From the NCBI GenBank assembly GCA_964542435.1, contig CAZIVE010000056.1:1-17705 (forward strand): 17,705 bases of DNA, in the 5' to 3' direction. The position numbers were made by a program, and so were the translations under genes. Positions within the stretch are counted from its first letter, which is position 1. The number at the start of each line of letters is the position of its first letter. Below, piece after piece: positions 13,544 to 17,705 of this stretch. The notes under the pieces are model-generated. The model did no database searches, was not told where the DNA came from, and worked only from the letters and a program-made list of their open reading frames with translations. This DNA is from CAZIVE01 sp964542435 (GTDB lineage Bacteria > Bacteroidota > Bacteroidia > Bacteroidales > Tannerellaceae).

Positions 13544-16345
13544 TTATAACGAAGCTTTTGCCATCTGGAAATGATAGCTTCCGGACGGAACCTTCACGAT
13601 CACTCTTCCTTCTGAACTTCCAACGACAGTAAGCTCCTTCTCTTCCGAAACGGAAAGTCCGCTCTCCATGATCGAGGCGGCATCGGATGCAGGAAGATAG
13701 ACCAAAGCGGAACTTCCGACAGGGACTTCGAGATCCAGCAGGAAACTTTCGCCTGAAAGTTTCCACTCCGAACGGATCATTCCGTAAGAGGAATGATAGG
13801 TCACTGCCGCACTCTTCACTTCGCCGACGATCTCCGGACGAATGACGAACTCACGGAACGCCACGGCGTCATCTTTCACGCGCAATCCGCCCAGTCCGGC
13901 ATAAAGCCATTCCATGAGGTGACCCAGCATCATGTGATTGTTGGAGACGAAACCGTAAGCCTGCCACGATTCTGTGCAGGCGGTGGCGCCATGCGCCAGC
14001 TGCCAGCCGTAACCCGGCACATCGTAACGGCTGTTCATCTTCACGATCACGTCGGATGCGCCGATCTGCTCCAAAGCCTGCACCAAATAGGTAAAACCGA
14101 TGTCTCCGGCCGTCAATGCGTAGTTGTGATTCTTGATGTCGGCAAGGAGATTGGCGGCGACGGTCGCACGATTCTCCTCAGGTACCAGTCCGGCTACCAA
14201 AGCCATGGAATTGGCCGTCTGACTGTCACGATCGTATTTCTTCGTATCCTTGTTCCAGTAGGTATCGTTGAAGGCTTTGTAGATATCTGCGGCGAGCTGT
14301 GCATAATGGGCCGCGTCGTCCGTCTTGCCAAGAAGCGCTGCGGTCTTCTGCATCGTGAGTGCATCCATATAATAGATGGCAGTGGAGGTCACGCCGTAGC
14401 TGGTGAGCTGTGAATTGCCGGGAGACTTCGGACCGATGTCGTACCAGTCGCCGAGGCCATGCGAGACGATGTGGTTCTTGGCAGTCGAGGTGAGATAATC
14501 CAGATAGCGCTGCATCGAGACATAGTTGTCGGCCAGCGGACGGGAATCGCCATACCATTTATAAATATTCCACGGTGAAAGGATGGAGGCACTGCCCCAC
14601 TCCGGTGAATCGAGGAAACCTACTTCGAAACGTACATATTCGGGAGCGATGTCGGGAATCAGTCCGTTGTCGAACTGCGTGGAGCGCATATCGTTGAAGA
14701 CCTTCGGGAACATGCGGGCCAGATTGTAGTTGTACTGCATCGAAGGCTGCATCAGATGCGCCTGCTCCAGCCAACCGAGCTTCTCGCGGTGCGGACAATC
14801 GGTCAGAACGTTCGACATATTGCTGCGGATGGCCCAGTCGATCAGGCTGAACACGCTGTTGTAGAAATTGTCCGAGCAGTGGAAGGTTCCGACATTCTCG
14901 GCAGAGAGCGTCGTATGCAATCCGCTCAGCTCGTCGATGACAGGCAGTGCGTCGGGATTGGGCTGACCTGCCGGAACGGCTCCTTCGATCTGCACATAGC
15001 GGAATCCATAATAACTGAACTGCGGATGCCAGCTCTCCTCACCGTTGCCTGAAGTGGTATAGCCAAACCAATAGGGTTCGCCACTGGCACTCTGATTGAC
15101 CGTACTGTCCGGATTGAGCAGTTCGGCGGGATACATCTTGATAGATTGCGAACGGGCAGCCGACACCTTCAGACTTACGATGCCCGAGAAGTTCTGTCCC
15201 AGATCATATACATATTTACCGGTCTTGCTCTTGAAGACGCGTACGGAGGGAATGCGTTCTCTGACCGTGACAGGCTCCGACTGCTGCGCCATGAGTTGCG
15301 CTTTCCAATCAGAAACGAGGACGGAGTTCCAGCTTTTGTCGTCGAAGCCGGGCAGCATCCAGCCTTTCTGCAGCTTCGTGGCGTCAAAATCCTCGCCGCC
15401 GTAGATACTACTGAAGGAAACCGGACTGGCCGTCACCTTCCAATCTTTTCCGGAGATTACATCAGCTGAAGTGCCGTCAGTATATTCCAGATGGATCTTC
15501 ATAAGCATACGCGGCGCGCCATACGAAGAGACCAGCTTAAGATAGCGTTCACGCGGCATGTTGAAGAAGCCGTTGCCCAACATCACGCCCACAGCATTCG
15601 CTCCTTCGCGCAGCTGCTTCGTGATGTCGAAAGCCACGTACATCACACACTTGTCATATTTCGTCCAGGCCGGATCGAGAAAATGATCCGACACCTTCTC
15701 ACCGTTCAGAAACAGTTCAAACTGTCCGAGTCCGGATACATACGCCATGGCGCGGCTGACCTTCTTGTCCACCTTGAACTCCTTTCGGAACTGCGGCATG
15801 CGATAGATGCCCGGCGACTTGTCGCCCAAAGCCTTCTTGATCTCGTCAGTCGAGAAAGCATGGATACCCATCGTGATCTGCATATCTTTCTGATCCTTTT
15901 CGAAGGCGATCCATTTCGCGCCGCTCCAGTCAGCATTCGTCAGCAGTCCCATGGAGAAGGTAGCAGGCTGACTCCAAGCCGAAGCCTCGCCTTTGTCATT
16001 CCATACGCGTACCTTATAATAATAGCGTTTCCCGCTCTGCAGGGTTTTACCACCGAACGGCACGAGAATCTGATCCGGACCGTTCATCTTCCCGCTGTCC
16101 CAAATGTTTCCTTCGCCTTTTGCCAAAGCCTGCGGATCATCACTCACGATGATCTGACGAGCCGACTGCACGAAGCCGCGTTCGTCCGCATTGATCTCCC
16201 AGCTGAAACGAGGCTGCGTCGTTTCGAGGGCAAGCGGCTGCGGATTCTGCTCACAAGTCAGATGATATACGGAGAATCGTACTGCCCAAGCCGGTAGCGA
16301 CAGCATAAAAGAGAGCAGCAGAAGAACCAGAGAACGGCATTTCAT
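13544..16345 (-). CDS. GH78 alpha-L-rhamnosidase, secreted
   Basis: It is predicted to release terminal alpha-L-rhamnose from plant or microbial glycans or glycosides. The 933-residue protein starts with a signal peptide (residues 1-21, hydrophobic LVLLLLSFMLSLPAWA), with no lipobox cysteine at its end, so it is likely periplasmic. N-terminal beta-sandwich domains include LGQFELFLNGEKVSDHFLDP (206-225) and YDLGQNFSGIV (380-390). The (alpha/alpha)6 catalytic domain follows. DCPHREKLGW (516-525) has Glu521 as the likely general acid, and GDWYDIG (632-638) and TESW (791-794), with Glu792 as the likely base, are also present. A C-terminal beta domain ends the protein. These roles are assigned by comparison with characterised GH78 enzymes. 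It lies 36 bases upstream of cysQ in the same direction, so co-transcription is possible although a joint function is not obvious. Other glycoside specificities within the family cannot be excluded. Confidence 0.93.
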   Translation of the reverse strand: MKCRSLVLLLLSFMLSLPAWAVRFSVYHLTCEQNPQPLALETTQPRFSWEINADERGFVQSARQIIVSDDPQALAKGEGNIWDSGKMNGPDQILVPFGGKTLQSGKRYYYKVRVWNDKGEASAWSQPATFSMGLLTNADWSGAKWIAFEKDQKDMQITMGIHAFSTDEIKKALGDKSPGIYRMPQFRKEFKVDKKVSRAMAYVSGLGQFELFLNGEKVSDHFLDPAWTKYDKCVMYVAFDITKQLREGANAVGVMLGNGFFNMPRERYLKLVSSYGAPRMLMKIHLEYTDGTSADVISGKDWKVTASPVSFSSIYGGEDFDATKLQKGWMLPGFDDKSWNSVLVSDWKAQLMAQQSEPVTVRERIPSVRVFKSKTGKYVYDLGQNFSGIVSLKVSAARSQSIKMYPAELLNPDSTVNQSASGEPYWFGYTTSGNGEESWHPQFSYYGFRYVQIEGAVPAGQPNPDALPVIDELSGLHTTLSAENVGTFHCSDNFYNSVFSLIDWAIRSNMSNVLTDCPHREKLGWLEQAHLMQPSMQYNYNLARMFPKVFNDMRSTQFDNGLIPDIAPEYVRFEVGFLDSPEWGSASILSPWNIYKWYGDSRPLADNYVSMQRYLDYLTSTAKNHIVSHGLGDWYDIGPKSPGNSQLTSYGVTSTAIYYMDALTMQKTAALLGKTDDAAHYAQLAADIYKAFNDTYWNKDTKKYDRDSQTANSMALVAGLVPEENRATVAANLLADIKNHNYALTAGDIGFTYLVQALEQIGASDVIVKMNSRYDVPGYGWQLAHGATACTESWQAYGFVSNNHMMLGHLMEWLYAGLGGLRVKDDAVAFREFVIRPEIVGEVKSAAVTYHSSYGMIRSEWKLSGESFLLDLEVPVGSSALVYLPASDAASIMESGLSVSEEKELTVVGSSEGRVIVKVPSGSYHFQMAKASL

Positions 16346-16521
16346 AAGATGTATCTGTTTAAAAGTTATAAAGCATCAGCGAAGATACGGCTTTTTAAGG
16401 AAATCATCATAAGAATAGTCAGGAGAGTTCAAGAGGAAAGGGAGAGAAAATGATCCGTGTGAAAACAATAAGGGAAAAACCGGCGCGTTATTTTATCACG
16501 TGATCAAATGATTCGATACAG
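16346..16521. promoter_or_regulatory. Divergent intergenic region with ATCACGTGAT palindrome
   Basis: This region separates the minus-strand rhamnosidase from the plus-strand propeller-like gene and must hold both promoters. On the minus strand TAACTTTT (16361-16368) misses the -7 consensus by one base, 15 bases before the rhamnosidase ATG. A perfect 10-base palindrome, ATCACGTGAT (16495-16504), ends 17 bases before the other start at 16522. No clear TAnnTTTG is seen for the plus-strand gene. Confidence 0.4.
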
Positions 16522-17520
16522 ATGAGAAAATCCTTCACCACTTTACTGATACTGATGATTGTCGTCCTCGGATGGCAAGGCTATCAGATGCTATCGGCTC
16601 GCGAACATATTACGGCAGTGCACAATCAGGGCGCATTGAGCGATGTGGCTGACGAAGTTCTGTCTCTGCCGCTCCACTCTACTGGCGGCTACGGCATCGA
16701 CTCGGTTCATTTCATCCGTCAGGACGGGAACAATGTTTTTCTCATCAGCAAAGGGATCATCTATCGCTTCAACCGTCATGGCGACCTGGTCTGCCGTATC
16801 ACCGATCCGAAGATGATTCATGTGGCGGGCTACGTGCTCGATCCGGCTCACAAACGCGTCGTCGTGCTGGGCAATGTGGATGATGTCTTCTACTACAGCT
16901 ACGACGGAAGACTCATCGTCCGCAAGAAGCTCAAGAGCAACCTCGGACGTACGAACGTCCATTCCATGGCGCTCAGCGGGCAGCATCTCGTCGCCACAGT
17001 CAGACAAATCGATGATCAGAGGAATATAGAAGAGCGCGTCGTAGAATATGATGCTAATCTGGATGAGGTCTGTTCCTACCGTCTTGCCCATTTTCCGAAC
17101 GATGACAACACCGTCGGATGCATCGCCCCGCAGGTGGCTTTCACGCCGGATTCCGGAGAACTCTACGCCTGGTCGGCTTTCAATCGTCCCGAACAGCTGG
17201 TGGAAGATACCTTGATGTTGAGGAATGCACTCTCTCAAGAATCGCTCGACACCTTGGCCGGCAATGACATCCCGCTGCTCTCCGTCCGTATGGGCAGCCG
17301 CATCTGGCTCTCTTCGAACGATCGCAACGAAAAGCCCTATATCTTCTGCTTCGACAACCGCACCAACCAATGCTGGCAGGTCGAATCACTGGAAGACGAT
17401 TTCTTCCACACCGGTCGCGTCACAGCCCTCGAACCTGCCGACGACTCCGGCCAATGCTACACCTTCGTCCGCAACCATCATCATCAGACCGTTATCTATC
17501 TGGTCAAGATGATGGCGTAA
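16522..17520 (+). CDS. Membrane-anchored 6-bladed beta-propeller-like protein
   Basis: This is a 332-residue protein with one N-terminal hydrophobic segment (TTLLILMIVVLGWQGYQML, about 6-24) and no lipobox cysteine, so it is probably anchored to a membrane with the rest outside the cytoplasm. The remainder shows repeated short strand patterns of a beta-propeller. Examples are NVFLISKGIIYRFNRHGDLV, KRVVVLGNVDDVFYYSYDGR, HLVATVRQID and a repeated 'Y.FD/YD' turn such as VEYDANLDEV and FCFDNRTNQ. This matches the style of the 6-bladed beta-propeller family common in Bacteroidales genomes, whose members rarely have an assigned function. I do not see a catalytic motif. It is divergent from the rhamnosidase. 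The domain call rests on pattern only; other propeller or NHL-like families are possible. Confidence 0.6.
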   Translation: MRKSFTTLLILMIVVLGWQGYQMLSAREHITAVHNQGALSDVADEVLSLPLHSTGGYGIDSVHFIRQDGNNVFLISKGIIYRFNRHGDLVCRITDPKMIHVAGYVLDPAHKRVVVLGNVDDVFYYSYDGRLIVRKKLKSNLGRTNVHSMALSGQHLVATVRQIDDQRNIEERVVEYDANLDEVCSYRLAHFPNDDNTVGCIAPQVAFTPDSGELYAWSAFNRPEQLVEDTLMLRNALSQESLDTLAGNDIPLLSVRMGSRIWLSSNDRNEKPYIFCFDNRTNQCWQVESLEDDFFHTGRVTALEPADDSGQCYTFVRNHHHQTVIYLVKMMA

Positions 17521-17550
17521 AGAGTGGAAAAAACATCCGTGTCATAAATC

Positions 17551-17572
17551 ATTGATATCAATCTTCTTTTCT
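17551..17572 (+). terminator. Possible weak terminator after the propeller-like gene
   Basis: ATTGATATCAAT (17551-17562) is a perfect 12-base palindrome followed by the T-rich run CTTCTTTTCT, about 30 bases after the stop codon. The stem is short and AT-rich, so it would be weak, and it may instead be a protein-binding site. Confidence 0.3.
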
Positions 17573-17621
17573 CCACACACAGCGACGACCATCTCCGATG
17601 ATGCTCTACATGGTTCGCATT

Positions 17622-17668
17622 GTCGATGCAGCAGTCTCGAAGAGTCAAGATTATGCAAAAGTCTCGAA
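17622..17668. repeat. Two imperfect 20-base direct repeats
   Basis: The 20-base segments at 17622-17641 and 17649-17668 match at 15 of 20 positions. Both contain ATGCA and end in AGTCTCGAA, with a spacing of 27 bases. No gene is seen between 17521 and the window end. The element could be the edge of a repeat or insertion sequence that continues outside the window, or tandem protein-binding sites. Confidence 0.45.
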
Positions 17669-17705
17669 AGGTGGCAAAGCTGCGCCATGCCGGATTTCGT
17701 GTGTG

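Overview
The window looks like a chromosomal segment of a member of the Bacteroidales (Bacteroidetes). The gene content fits this: a PCMD-domain secreted protein, a GH78 alpha-L-rhamnosidase, a 6-bladed beta-propeller-like protein, and a CysD/CysN/CysC set next to a sulfotransferase. So do several upstream boxes of the form TAnnTTTG, which is the Bacteroides-type -7 promoter element. I cannot name a genus. Coding regions look moderately GC-rich, while the first ~760 bases are clearly AT-rich.

Layout. Bases 1-760 hold no convincing intact gene: a polypyrimidine repeat at the very edge, a possible decayed reading frame on the minus strand, and small inverted repeats. Two plus-strand redox genes follow. 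Both carry twin-arginine signal peptides: a sulfide:quinone oxidoreductase (SQR)-like flavoprotein (761-2134) and a flavodoxin-fold protein with a compact four-cysteine cluster motif (2276-2917). Each ends at a clear stem-loop terminator, and the second terminator is shared with the convergent dapA gene. From there to about 16.3 kb every gene is on the minus strand. In coordinate order these are dapA, ligA (5' end lost in a 100-N assembly gap), a PCMD-domain protein, a sulfotransferase, cysN, cysD, cysC, an SLC13-type permease, cysQ and a GH78 rhamnosidase. A divergent plus-strand gene for a beta-propeller-like protein closes the window.

The centrepiece is the 5.9-13.5 kb block. In transcription order it encodes PAP phosphatase (CysQ), an anion permease of sulfate-transporter type, APS kinase (CysC), both subunits of ATP sulfurylase (CysD, CysN), a PAPS-dependent sulfotransferase and a secreted PCMD protein. 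Junctions are 10-14 bases or overlaps, except for 116 bases between cysQ and the permease. This is a complete uptake, activation, transfer and by-product removal route for sulfate. No APS/PAPS reductase or sulfite reductase gene is visible, so the block looks built for sulfonating an acceptor rather than for making cysteine. The acceptor cannot be read from the sequence. Related clusters in gut Bacteroides have been linked to sulfonation of steroids such as cholesterol, while the neighbouring rhamnosidase and PCMD gene would also fit a glycan context.

The main cautions are the assembly gap (ligA lacks roughly its first 100 residues, so the true gap must exceed the 100 Ns drawn), the uncertain start of the PCMD gene, and an SQR-like enzyme that has only one of the two catalytic cysteines expected for the SQOR type.
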